From Neoceratodus forsteri (Eukaryota; Chordata; Ceratodontiformes; Ceratodontidae): 64,000 bases of DNA. The notes beneath the pieces are model-generated. The model searched no databases. It was not told the origin of the DNA and worked only from the letters and a program-made list of their open reading frames with translations. A program made the translations under genes and the position numbers. Where the stretch lies: contig CM028131.1 in the NCBI GenBank assembly GCA_016271365.2, positions 167,280,501-167,344,500 of the forward strand. Reading direction: 5' to 3'. How positions within the stretch are numbered: position 1 is the stretch's first letter; the number at the start of each line of letters is the position of its first letter. This document shows positions 32,560 through 43,241 of the stretch, one piece after another.

Positions 32560-35000
32560 CTGAACAATCAGAAACGGTCCTCTCACTGGGTGAGGTGGTT
32601 AAGCGACGACTTCTAACAGATTTGAAGTCTCCAAAGTTCTTCTCTTTATCTGGTGAATGAAACAACAGATATTGTTGTTCTGGATCAGCTCAGTTTATAT
32701 GACATGTATTGCAAGAAGCGAAAGCCAGAGCTTCTTTTCCATGAGATGAAGAATTACCTGATGGAAAGGCAGATACAATTGTTAAAAAAATGTTAGTGTT
32801 CTCAGAAGACTATGAAATTCATGCTCGATCACCTTGGGGGACTGGGCAGCAATAGAGCAGCTGTTATGCTTGGCAGGCAAAATGGAGTGAACAAAAAAAT
32901 TAAAAGTAGTTAGTCTCATGCTGGTCGAAAATCACTGTATGGCTCATCAAGAAGGCTTGACTGTAACAGCAGCAGCAAATGAAGTGAGTGCTACTAAAAA
33001 GTTTGATCAAGCTATTGATCATTTATATAGACAGTACAAAAACTCTGCTGTTGGCATGGCTGCTCTTAAAGAAGTTCAGCAGGTAATGGAAAACCCTGTT
33101 TCAAAGCTAAAACAGTCAAAATCTGTTAGGCCGTTGCCACACAACACAGCCTGGGGCAGTGGGGCACACTAAGGAAGATTCTTCCCTCAGTTATTACATC
33201 CTTGCATAGAGAAGCCTCTGAAAGGAATGATCTTCAAGCTGTCGGCCTACTAAAAATGGTGGAAAGCTGGTAGTTTTTTTCTGTTCTCTACATGATGTGT
33301 GACACACTACCACACCTCAGCATTTTATCTAAATGCTTTCAAACCTCAGCTTTGAATTTTACAGATATAATGAAGCATAATAATTAGAGGTATATGAAAA
33401 AAACTTCCACAGGTGGAATTCAAGCATAAATCTGACATTTGCATCCATGAAAGTTCAGAACTCCATTTCCAAACTTTTGTGGAAACTCCACTTGCCCTGC
33501 ACCATGACCTACAGTAATATTTGCTTCCCTGAATCCCTGGTGTCTAGTGTCCTCCCACCCCTGCTAGTTGGTGATCGCCGCCTGATTGCACGGACAAAAA
33601 CACTAGTGGCTAGCAGTCCCTCCCCTACCCGATCATCCACCCAGTGTGTAATTCAAAAAGCCCTGGTGGCTAGCAGTCCTTCCCCTCTCCCTATCACTCA
33701 CCCCATGTGTAATTAAAAAGCCCTGGTGGCTAGCGGTCTCTGCATCCACCCGATCACCTGCCCAATGTGTAATTCAAGAAGCCGAGGTATGCACGCATTC
33801 ATTGACTGCTCAGTGTGTGGCCTAGATGTGGCAGATGGAGGAGGGCTACGACAATTGCCTGTTGGGGTTTGGGATGGGGGGAGCAGGGTTGTTGGACACT
33901 ACCTACTGTAGTGGGGGGTGCACTACACCACACATTTTAATTTATGGACTGGGGATCTGGGATAGGGAGGGCGTTCACTAAATCCTCAGAGGGAAAAACA
34001 TTTTCATACTACTATATGAGGGATAGAGATGGGGGGGTTACATTGACTGGACACGGGCAGGTGATCGGACTGGGATTAGGGGCTGCTATCCCCAAGGGCT
34101 TTTTGAATTACATGTCAGGTGAGTGATTGGGTGGTTGGAGGTACCACTAGCCACCAGGGATTTTTTTAATTTTATTTGACCAGGACTGGGAGGGCACAGG
34201 ACACCAAGTAATTTTTTGTTTTTACACAAATAGCGAAACTGGGCAAAATTTCACCCAAAACAGTCACATGTTTTCTGATCCACCACAGGCAGAGGTTCGA
34301 AAACGTCCACAAAAGCTGTAGCATTTTGCAGAAGTTACACTAACATAAAAACACCAACTTTCACCCACTTCTAATATTAATTCAGTTGTAGAGATCCTTT
34401 GGTCATGGCTTCTTGTACCTAGTTAGTATTTCTCCTGTATAACTGCTGAACTGCTGCTCCTAAATGACAGTGGTCTCATGCCATTTTCAGAACCACAGCT
34501 AAATAGGTTCAGATCTGTGCGTGATATGTTTATAAGGACCCTACTTGCTTAAATTGAGCAATAGTTTTCCAGCATAGAACTTTCAGATGCTTTCAGTATC
34601 TTTTACCCCAGCATGATACCAGATGGTAATATTGAGGCACTGGAAGGCTATGGCAGTGACAATCTTGACATAATTCTGGGTCATTATACTACTGCTGTGG
34701 ATGAAGATGCTTCTAGGCTGGAATGGGCTTCTTTATGCAATCTCATGTGCACGGATGTCTTGCATTGTCTAACTATTAAATATTTAGACCTGTTTCCAAA
34801 CATATCAGCTTTGGTAGAACTGGCAACTACAATATCAATATCCGTGTCAGATTGCAAGAGGGGATTCTCAGCACAAAATTGAACAGAGACCCAGGAAAGA
34901 AATAGATTAGATGCCAGTGTGCAAAGAGCACTCATGATTATCACCATTGGGGGTCCTGAGGTTGACAACTTCCCTTACTTGGAAGCTGCTGCTTCCTGAG
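32560..35000 (+). pseudogene. hAT-superfamily transposase remnant (ZNF862/C17orf113-like), split by a non-autonomous hAT
   Basis: A cut-and-paste transposase in pieces. The region 32600-32900 encodes fragments such as LLTDLKSPKFFSL and VVLDQLSLY. The open part 32918-33172 reads ENHCMAHQEGLTVTAAANEV and MAALKEVQQVMENPVSKLKQ, resembling ZNF862-like proteins. Translation in another frame continues to NFTDIMKHNN at 33380. After the insert (33385-34373) it resumes with SVVEILWSW. The C-terminal dimerisation region at 34613-34970 has LFPNISALVELA, ISVSDCKRGFSAQN and then after a stop RNRLDASVQRALMII, the hAT signature. No BED finger and no complete catalytic triad could be seen. Stops and shifts show it is dead. 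Confidence 0.75.
33385..34373. mobile_element. Non-autonomous hAT element with 60 bp internal repeats
   Basis: The left end TAGAGGTATATGAAAAAAAC and right end CTTTCACCCACTTCTA are degenerate versions of the ends of the 41152-42016 element. The flanks ATAATAAT (33377-33384) and ATATTAAT (34374-34381) match at 7 of 8 bases, fitting the 8 bp hAT target duplication. The interior has CCCTGGTGGCTAGCAGTCC-type units at about 33609, 33669 and 33729, with 60 bp spacing. A reverse-orientation CCACTAGCCACCAGGG lies near 34145. No transposase ORF is present. Removing it restores the hAT transposase reading across the junction. Confidence 0.7.
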
Positions 35001-35882
35001 CAGGATTTAGAAACTGTAGACTAGATCTTACCCTTGCTTGCACTCATAAAGACTAACAAGGCTGCTCACTAGATAATGTTACCCAGGGCAATGTCAAGAC
35101 TGTCAAAACTGCTGCCTAACTTTTAAAGAGAAAGCTAAGGTACTCAGGTACGTCATCCACATGTTACACCACTTCCTTTGCTACTGCCTTTACAGTTAAG
35201 GCCTCCCGATGTCACATTACTGTACTATTTGAATTTTTGTCCAGATTATTTTTCCATTATTTGCATTCCATGTTTCCCATGGGTGACAGTGTCTAATGTT
35301 TACTCCACCCCAATGGTGAATCTGCCCACATTTACCACCACTCTGTATTTCCAGATAATGGGGAACACTGCTTCAATGTCATATGACTGGCTATGGACCA
35401 ATCAGAGACCAGGATTTATATATTCTAATTTTAAAAATATTGGGTCCGATTTTCAATGGGCCAAGAATGATGTAATCCCTAGGTGCGCCGAATTTATGGC
35501 TCATGGAACTTGTGGCATTTTCCCAGATGCCAATCATGATTTACTATCCTGTGTACCAATTGCCATGAATTGCCTTTGAGAAAGTGCCTTGTGTGTGAAA
35601 CGCTTCAGGTGATGCCATACCTGTGAGGGGGTTGGAGCCTTTACATCAGCCAGTGTGTTGGGACTGTGTGTATCTGGTAGTAAATTGTGAAGTGATTATC
35701 TCTGTATGATTTTACAATGGAACATGTATGGATTTTAAAGGCATTTTGAAGATCTATTTTCAATAAAGTGAACTTTTGCACAATATAATGGAATTGGTCC
35801 TCAGTCTCCATGTGTGAAGATCAAAATCATTGTACAGAGCTTCTGGTAGGTGCTGGTCTCTGTGACTGCTTACATGCCATGA
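35001..35882. other. Non-coding stretch, possible retroelement 3' segment
   Basis: No gene is visible. At 35575-35609 the sequence TTTGAGAAAGTGCC..GTGAAACGCTTCAGG has the layout of the hammerhead-like motif found in Penelope-like elements, but the core is degenerate. AATAAA lies at about 35762. The segment may be the end of such an element; no RT was found next to it. Confidence 0.35.
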
Positions 35883-37020
35883 GTTAGACCAAACTTTTCT
35901 GGTCTAACTTGTGGCAATCCTGGATACCCTTTTTACTGGGCTTGCACCAAGTATTTGGCGCAACCTGCCGTAAATTGGGCAATTTGTCACAGCTGCACCC
36001 AATGTACCAAAATTGGGTGCAGTTGCAGTGATGGTGTTTTGTGCAGCTGTGCCAATAAAGGGTTGACACAAGCCCTAAGTCACCTTTTGAAAACTGGGCC
36101 CATTTTGATGGCTGTGGGTGGACCAAATAGCCGTTTTGCCATCTGTTGCCTTAAAATGGCTGATCATGGCACCTTTCAATGGAGTTTTGGAAGTATCCTT
36201 CTGAAAGCCCAGTGGAGCTTGTAACACTCTGTCATGATGATCGGCCACTATGGAGTAACAGCTGCACTATTTCAGCTGTTACTTCTGTATTCAGAGAAAA
36301 CTACGCATGCGCGCCTGGCACGCTGCGCAGTTTTGCTGGCACTGCCATGTTTTAAATTGCAGAATGCCACTTGCCACAACTATGCATGTGCAAATGCCAC
36401 ACATGGGCAGTTGCATCACCACTGCCACCTTACTGGCACTCCTCCTGCGCCCTCCCACTGCTCCTGTCCTTCCCACTCCCTCTGTTCCCTCCCAGCACCA
36501 AATTAAATACTCTGTTCCCTTCCTGTACCAAATAAAACCCTCCTGCTCCCTCCCAGTTCTGCTGTCTTCCCTGCTCCCTCCATTCAACATCCCTGTGCCA
36601 GCATCAGGGTGCCCAACCCCCATGTCAGCATCATGTACCCCCTAACTCATGTGGCACACTGGGAGCCCACCCCAGTGTGCCCAAATTTATGTTTTTTTCA
36701 TTTCCCCATATCGACATCGGGGTGCCCAGTCCCCATGTTGGCATCATATACCCCCCAACCCATGTGGCACACTGGAAGCCCACCCCAGTGAGCTCAATGT
36801 TATGTTTCTTTTCCCCTATAAATAAAGAATACCATACCCCAATGTATTTTTCCCCCTTCCCATTCCCACCCGACCACTGAGCACCCACCTCCCCACACAC
36901 CCCCTTACCCCATATTTACCTCCAGAGGTTGGTGCCATCATCCTCTCTGGACCACGACACATCTGCAGTCTTCAAAGCCGAACCGCAAACTGAAGAATTA
37001 AAGGTAAGCATGGTATAATG
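35883..37020 (-). repeat. Repeat family A, copy 3, with hairpin at one end
   Basis: Starts with the short hairpin GTTAGACCA (35883-35891) / TGGTCTAAC (35900-35908). The series GAGTAACAGCTG, CTATTTCAGCTGTTACTTCTG (36250-36287) and GCCATTTTAAGG region are the reverse complement of copy 2. The tandem units GTGGCACACTGG at 36651 and 36764 (about 114 bp period) and the end TCTTCAAAGCCGAACCGCAA (36973-36992) match copy 1 in reverse. No transposase seen. Orientation opposite to copies 1 and 2. Confidence 0.65.
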
Positions 37021-37092
37021 GCAGTCTATGGTGTTTTCAACTTATGCTGCTATATCAGCCATTTCTAGGACTTTTGGCCCCAGGTTTTCAAC

Positions 37093-37253
37093 ATGGGGTT
37101 CTTGGGACCCCACCTAATGAACACTATTGCTGTCATTGCATTACTCAGTCCCGAAAGGTAATTTCATGGTCACTGTGAGGAATCACCTTTCAGGACTAAT
37201 TAAAGAAAAATTACAGTGCCATTGTTCATGAGGTGGGGTCCCAAAAAGCTCAT
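37093..37253. repeat. Foldback element, about 75 bp arms, 13 bp loop
   Basis: The left arm (37093-37167) contains TTGGGACCCCACCTAATGAA and CCGAAAGGT. The right arm (37181-37253) is its imperfect reverse complement, with ACCTTTCAGGAC and TTCATGAGGTGGGGTCCCAA. A related single arm is found at about 41048-41120 (CAACTTTCAGGACAAG, TTCATGAGGTGGGATCCCAA). It can form a long cruciform or RNA hairpin. Family not recognised. Confidence 0.75.
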
Positions 37254-37395
37254 GTCACAAATTTGGTGAAAAAAATTCCAAAAAATTACTGTGTTACGAG
37301 CATGTGTTGCATAGTTTCTATGCATGCTCCTAACTTCACCCATTTTTTAATTTTCACTCCAGATTTTCAACATTTGGAAGTCTGGGCCACTCCCA

Positions 37396-37460
37396 CTTCC
37401 CGGCCTATATAAGCAGTTCCTCTCAGCCTCCTTCTGAAGTAATTTTTCTTTGTTGGCCGG
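37396..37460 (+). promoter_or_regulatory. TATA-bearing repeated module, first copy
   Basis: ACTTCCCGGCCTATATAAGC, AGTTCCTCTCAGCCTCCTTC and TGAAGTAATTTTTCTTTG form a block with a strong TATA box (TATATAAG, about 37407). The block recurs at 40641-40703 with few changes. Such blocks are typical of retroelement promoters, for example in an LTR, but I see no coding part that I can attach to it. Confidence 0.5.
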
Positions 37461-39299
37461 AGGCTCTGTCAGTCTGTCCTCTACAGCTGGCTGGGACCTA
37501 CCTCCCCACCTTGCTGCTTCTGCTTGTTTCAGCTGGACTTCTGTGTTTGTTTTCCTACATCTGGTTTGTATTTTGCCTCTGACTGAATGCTTCTTTCTGT
37601 CATTTGTTCCCTGTTTTCTTTGTTTGTGTGTCTTTGGTTTTGTCTTTTGTGGGCTTTGCTTCTAAACTCCTAGTATATTGCTAATCCAGAGCTCATGCTA
37701 CTTGCTCTCAGTTACTCACAATGCTACTGCAATCATTATCTGTGTGTTTCAACTAAAACCACATAGCTGATTTCCATGCTGCAAACTTAATTGTTTTCAC
37801 CTGATTAATGGCTCAATCTGAACCCTAGCTATGCTGCTCAATCATGCTTTCTCAACTCATTCTACCTACCTCAGTGCTACAGTGTCATGCCACTGCCTGG
37901 TGATAGCTGTTTTCAAAACTTTGTGCCTCTCTCCATTCTATGTTACTTGGATTGTACAACTTATAGTTACTGAACACAGATGCTGCTCTCTATGTACACT
38001 GCTATTATACTCTGAGGTCAGCTAAGCTACTGCTGATGCTGTAAACTAATTTCAATATCTGCATGTGAGTCTCTGTGCTTTCCATCACTATCTTGTTTTT
38101 CCTATGGTGGGGACTTAAAGGTGTTGGGGGAGTCATTGCCCTGTGTGGCTACTTACTTTATGTGCTAAATCCTGTCTCTGCCACTGAAAATCCTCAGAGT
38201 ATTTGTCACCTTCGTTGGTTTTCTTGAATGCATGGCTGTCTTGCCCCATTATTCATGTTACTGCTTTTCTGACCAATGTGTAGGTCCAACTATTGCTACT
38301 CTGTTTTCCAGACCTACATGCAGGTCCGACTATTGCTACTTTGCTTACTGACCTAAGTGCAGGTCTGACAATTGCTACTCTGCCTTACTGACCTATGTGC
38401 AGGTCCACTATTTGCTTATGTAATCATTGCTTAATGCTCAACCTCACTACTACCATCTGACCTACATGAGGTCCCAGCACTCTATGGTCATTCAGCTCCT
38501 TTTCAGTTTTGGGGCTTGCTAGCCATACCATTCTGGTGCAGGGCCTCCCTGCAGCCAATGGTCTTGCACTGCATTTCTAAGTCCTCTTATCTTGAGTGTG
38601 TACGATTTGGGGCAGGGTCCTTTTCACCTGGCCCATAGCTGGGAATGTCCTCACTCCAGGTCTGGCTTTAGCTGTCTGAGACTCAATGGCAGCTCCTGGT
38701 GTTGAATTTAAGACTAGCTGTGAAGGGTGGTTACAGCAATCTTCTTTGGCTCTAGTATTCTACTAGCAAGGCACCTTCACTGCATTCTCCCTATGACTGC
38801 CTCTGGTTCACCTGATTTGTTTTTACAGTCGTTGCTGTCCTCCTCCTCCTGCCTTGGTTGGCCCTGATGTTGCACAGCACTCTGGCAACCTTCCACAGCA
38901 TTCCTGTTAGAGGGATCGAGCAAGAGCTTTCCTCTAAATTGGAATGTTTTCCACCCCACTTTATTGGGTTTCTAAATTGCAGCAGTGCCATCACAAAATA
39001 AACATCCCAAGCCTGGAGGGAAGGTAACCTAGGCCTTGGATCCCCAGAGATTTCCTCCTCAATGTTTTTTTTTTCTCTCCTCTGTGCCTCAGGTCATAAC
39101 CATTAGTTAGACATAGTTATGTTCCCTAGTCTCTTTCGGTAGGTTCTGCTGTTGGATAGAGGTGGATGGTGTCCCTACGTTCTGTTCCCTCTCTCCTTAG
39201 GAGGCCCCCTTAATCTCTGGCACAACCCATTGTACTCATGCCATTGCTATCCTGCTCATCTTATTACTTTATCAAGCTGCCTCATGCCTTATCTACTAC
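37461..39299. other. Non-coding stretch with a 40 bp minisatellite
   Basis: T-rich sequence without recognisable coding motifs, lying between the TATA module and a truncated CR1. Four tandem units at 38271-38430 are listed separately. The remainder is unremarkable. Confidence 0.4.
38271..38430 (+). repeat. Minisatellite, 40 bp unit, four copies
   Basis: GACCTACATGCAGGTCCGAC followed by TATTGCTACT begins at 38271, 38311, 38350 and 38390 with small changes. GACCTANNTGCAGGTC is itself an imperfect palindrome. A further half-unit GACCTACATGAGGTC lies at 38459. Confidence 0.85.
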
Positions 39300-40351
39300 T
39301 ATGTCTATGACTTCAGCAAGGCCTTTGACACTGTGCCACATAGAAGACTATTACACAAACTGGGGAATATGGCTGTGGGCAGGACAGTAGTGTGGTGGGT
39401 AGGTAACTGGCTGGGTGGCAGGACACAGAGGGTGGTGGTAAATGGCTGTCACTCCACAGAGGTAAAAGTGACCAGTGGGGTACCACAGGGATCAGTGCTG
39501 GGACGGTCCTATTCAACATTTTCATCAGTGACATTGCTGAGGATCTAGAAGGCAGAATTTCACTGTTAGCTGATGACACAAAGCTCTGTAACAGTAGACA
39601 CACCAGAGGGTGTAGACAGAATGAGAAGTGACCTGCAGAAACTTGAAGAATGGTCAAGGGTTTGGCAGTTGAAATTCAATACAAAGAAGTGCAAGATAAT
39701 GCATATGGGGCACAAAAACCCTGGCACAATATATCAGTTGGGGGTGAGGATATAGCATGCACCAAGCAGGAAAGGGATCTTGGGGTTGTCATCTCTGATG
39801 ACCTCAAGGTAGGGAAACAGTGTGACAAGGCAGCAGGTAAAGTAAGGACATAGACAGGGTAGAGAAGGGTCAGAGGAGGGCAACAAAGATGGTGCATGGA
39901 TTGCATCACAAGTCCTATGAAGGCAGGTTGAAGGAACTGAACATGTACTCCATGGAGGAGAGGAGGGAGAGAGGATATGATAGAGACATACAAGTATCTT
40001 ACAGGGAGGAACAGGGTGCAGGAAAACACTATTTTTAAGTGAAAAGATGTTCCAGGACTAGAGGCATGGGATGAAGTTGGAGGAGGATGATTCAGAGGAA
40101 ACATGAGAAGAATTTCTTCACAGAATGGGTGGTGGACAAGTGGAACACCCTGCCAGGAGGAAGTGGTGAGGCTGAAACAATCACGGGATTTAAGAATGCA
40201 TGGGATAGACATAAAGGAATTCTAGAGGTCCAGGGGTAAGGGCAGCAAGACTTCTAGGAAAACAAACTGAACTTACAAGCTCAAAGGGCAGACTGGGTGG
40301 GCCACAGGCCCTTATCTGCTGACACTGTCTATGTATCTATGTATCTATGTC
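39300..40351 (+). mobile_element. CR1-like LINE, 5'-truncated in the RT
   Basis: Starts inside the RT with DFSKAFDTVPHRRLLHKL and contains TSGVPQGSVLG, LLADDTKLC (LADD at 39566-39577, where FADD is usual) and LKFNTKKCKIMHMG. RDLGVVISDDLKVGKQCDKA follows, but an internal deletion near 39845 removes the LVRPHLEYC region and joins directly to a DRVEKGQRRATKMVHGLHH-like segment. The 3' end is TATGTATCTATGTATCTATG (about 40325-40351). Stops and deletions make it inactive. Confidence 0.85.
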
Positions 40352-40389
40352 TCACAGCTACTGATTGCTAACATGCTTTGTACTACTAC

Positions 40390-40938
40390 ATTTCTTTTTG
40401 GGGATCCTTCCTAAGGTATGTTTAGCCAAGGGAATCATCCTGGGCACCTCTAGGGGTGGAACCCTCTTTGAGGGTTCCTTGCCTTTGGTAGCCCTACATG
40501 GTGGTAATTCCTCTGGAAGAGAGAATGTGAATCACCAAAATCTAAGTAGCACAGTTGCACAAGCATAACACTATACTGGCTGCATAGGCCATTGAATTGG
40601 AAGGTGGACCATGGTTTGAAGGACAAGCAGCCAGCCTCTCCCACTTCCTGACCTATATAAGCAGTTCCTCTCAGCCTACTTCTGAAGCACTTTTTCTTTG
40701 CCCCACCATCCTCCCCTCCTCCTCCAACAGCAGCACATCTCTACTAGGGATCCTTCCTAAGGTATCTTTAGCCAAGGGAATTGACCCATGGCACCTCAAG
40801 GGGTGGAACCCATTCCTTGCCTTTGGTAGTCCTACAGGGCGATAATTCCTCTGGAATAGAGAGTGTGACCGGCCAAACCCTACGTAACACAATTGCACAA
40901 TCATAACACTATACTGGCTGTGTAGGCCACTGAATGCC
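40390..40938 (+). repeat. Tandem module, about 345 bp unit, with TATA box
   Basis: GGATCCTTCCTAAGGTATGT, TTAGCCAAGGGAAT, GCCTTTGGTAG and CATAACACTATACTGGCTG occur at 40400-40602 and again at 40738-40938. Between them the TATA block (40641-40703) lies in front of the second copy, matching the isolated block at 37396-37460. So the first unit appears split by about 2.9 kb that includes the CR1 at 39300. Nature of the unit unknown; LTR-like promoter is one option. Confidence 0.6.
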
Positions 40939-41151
40939 ATTTTTGTATACCTCCTTATTAACAGTACAGCTGTCATTTTTCGCATCCTGCCCGAAACGTG
41001 TTTTCGCGCCTGTGGCATAGAATGGCACAGTCACTCTGCAAAATCAACTTTCAGGACAAGTGAATGAAATGACAGTGACACTATTCATGAGGTGGGATCC
41101 CAAAGAAGTCATGCTGAAAATCTGAGAAACAACTCCAAAGTTACACACAGG

Positions 41152-42016
41152 TAGGGATGTGCGAAAAAAAAATTCCGTCAGTGGAATTTCAACAAAAGTA
41201 CGAATTTTGCTTCCGTGAAAGTTTGGAAATCATTTTCAAAACTTTCACAGAAATTCCGCCTAAAAACTGTGGAAAAAATATATACAAACTGTGAGTTATT
41301 TTATTAAACTGCAGAAAAAAAATCTTCAGAAAGGATCACTGCCAGTGGTCAGTTTTCCGGCTTTTTCAACTACAGTTTAATTCATTAATCCACACCCCAT
41401 TGATCAGGGGTCCCAGTAAATACCCTCAATCTCTTCCATGGACCCTCCTGGTTTCTAGTGGCCCCCTCACCCACCAATCATGGCCCACAAAACATTTTGT
41501 TTCCCTGATGTCTAGCAAACCACCCTCCCTATCCTAGACTCCTTAATCCACAAATAAACAGCTGGCAGTCCACCAACTCATGCCACTCTATTCCCAGCAT
41601 TCCTTGGTGTCTAGTGAACCTCCCCATCCTTGATCCTTTATAAAAAAAATCCCAGTTCCCTGGTTTCTATTGGACTCCCCCAACCACCACCCTGACAGTT
41701 CATCTGCCACCACCCCACTCCCCTTCCCACCCTGTCCCTAAGCCACCAGTGCAGCACTCCTCTCTCCTCCACTGCCAGTGGCCCACTGAATTGTCAGTGG
41801 TTGTACAAGCAGGCATTCATTCACTGACGGTTCATTAAACTGTGGATAGAATAAATTTCACAGTTTATATGCATTTTTCCACAGTTCACAAAAAAAGTCT
41901 GCAGAACTTGACGAAAATCTGTGGAAAATCCCAGTTTTGCCAATGGTGAAAGTTATACAATTTCAATTTCATGGAAGTTCAGTGAAAGCGGAATTCACAA
42001 CTTTTGCACAGCCCTA
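41152..42016. mobile_element. Non-autonomous hAT element (865 bp) with perfect 8 bp target duplication
   Basis: CACACAGG directly precedes (41144-41151) and follows (42017-42024) the element, the 8 bp target duplication typical of hAT transposons. The ends are TAGGGATGTGCGAAAA on the left and TTTTGCACAGCCCTA on the right, imperfect inverted repeats continuing through AAATTCCG / CGGAATTC. The interior has CCTGGTTTCTAGTGG-like units near 41454, 41511, 41610 and 41666. There is no transposase ORF, so mobility would have depended on an autonomous hAT. It is inserted in the foldback-related repeat seen also at 37.1-37.4 kb. Confidence 0.85.
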
Positions 42017-42024
42017 CACACAGG

Positions 42025-43130
42025 CATTTAAATTTTTCTACGCACACGTGTAACTTTGGTCCTTTGGCAGCTCACCACAGCCGTATCGGCTCTAGCTAGA
42101 TTTTGTTTGAAATATGGGTCTCTTTCAGGCAGTTTAACCAATATGTAAAGCATTTTCATCCACATACACTTCCATCTTGTACATATAATCATCTAACAAA
42201 CATTTCTTTACTCCCCATAACAAATCCAAAATCTTTTTTGTTTTTGCAGGCTTTGCCTGTAAAAAAACGTAAAAGATAATATTAACTAATTCAAATAATA
42301 CTGTTTGAAAAGGTCTTGTAGATGTATTCATTATGCCCCATCAGTCTTGGTGCTGATTTCTGCACTCCAGAAGGACTTATATACTTTCCATGCAATCACG
42401 CAAGTGCAAGCATACCAATAATCTAAAAACTCTACCAGATCTATACATGAGTCAGTAACCAGATTCAAACAAGAAAACTCCAGTTATGTGAATCAGATTT
42501 TTAAAAGTTTAAGTAATCTGTTTATAATAAGAGTACTCCAATTTACATGGACTGAATAGTTTGATTTGAATCTTATTAAGTGCATGTAAACACAGTGAAT
42601 GTCCTGTTTGCAGTCTGGTATATTTGCTGGAATTATCTAAGGCCAGTTTTGCATGTGCTTCCCTTAAGAGAAAATTGCATATGCAAATATTTTATAAGCA
42701 CAAAAGACCTGCTGATTGTATTACTCTGCTTTGTTAATTTATGTTGTATCTGTTTTAATGTATGTCTTGCCACTTTAATGACTTACTTTCTAACAGTAAA
42801 CTACTACAACAACAATAAAATATCATCAGGTTATCTGTGGTTTGCATAGAACATAAATAAAAACACATTAAATACCAATCCACAAAACAAGAACAACTAC
42901 AGGAACATCAACATTTAAATTTTATGAAAAGTAGTCTTAGGAAAATGTTGCTTGTTCCGAGTATTGGTCTGACACAAGTCAGTTTCACAGTTTAACATTG
43001 TTGATCTGGATTTACATTAGTGTAGGGGCTGGATGACCGTGTTTAAAATAACCTTCTGAATTCTTCTCATCAGAGTGATCAAAATCCACACCAGTGCCAT
43101 CCTAGTCTTCCATCACTTTCTGTGTGTAAC
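42025..43130. other. AT-rich non-coding stretch
   Basis: No gene, repeat border or RNA structure that I can support. The first 80 bases continue the repeat that received the hAT insertion. Confidence 0.45.
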
Positions 43131-43241
43131 ACAGAAACATAGAAACATAGAATTTGACGGCAGATAAGGACCGCTTGGCCCACCCAGTCTGCCCATTTCC
43201 CTACCTACTGGATAAGCTGCAGATCCTAGTTAACCAGCAGC

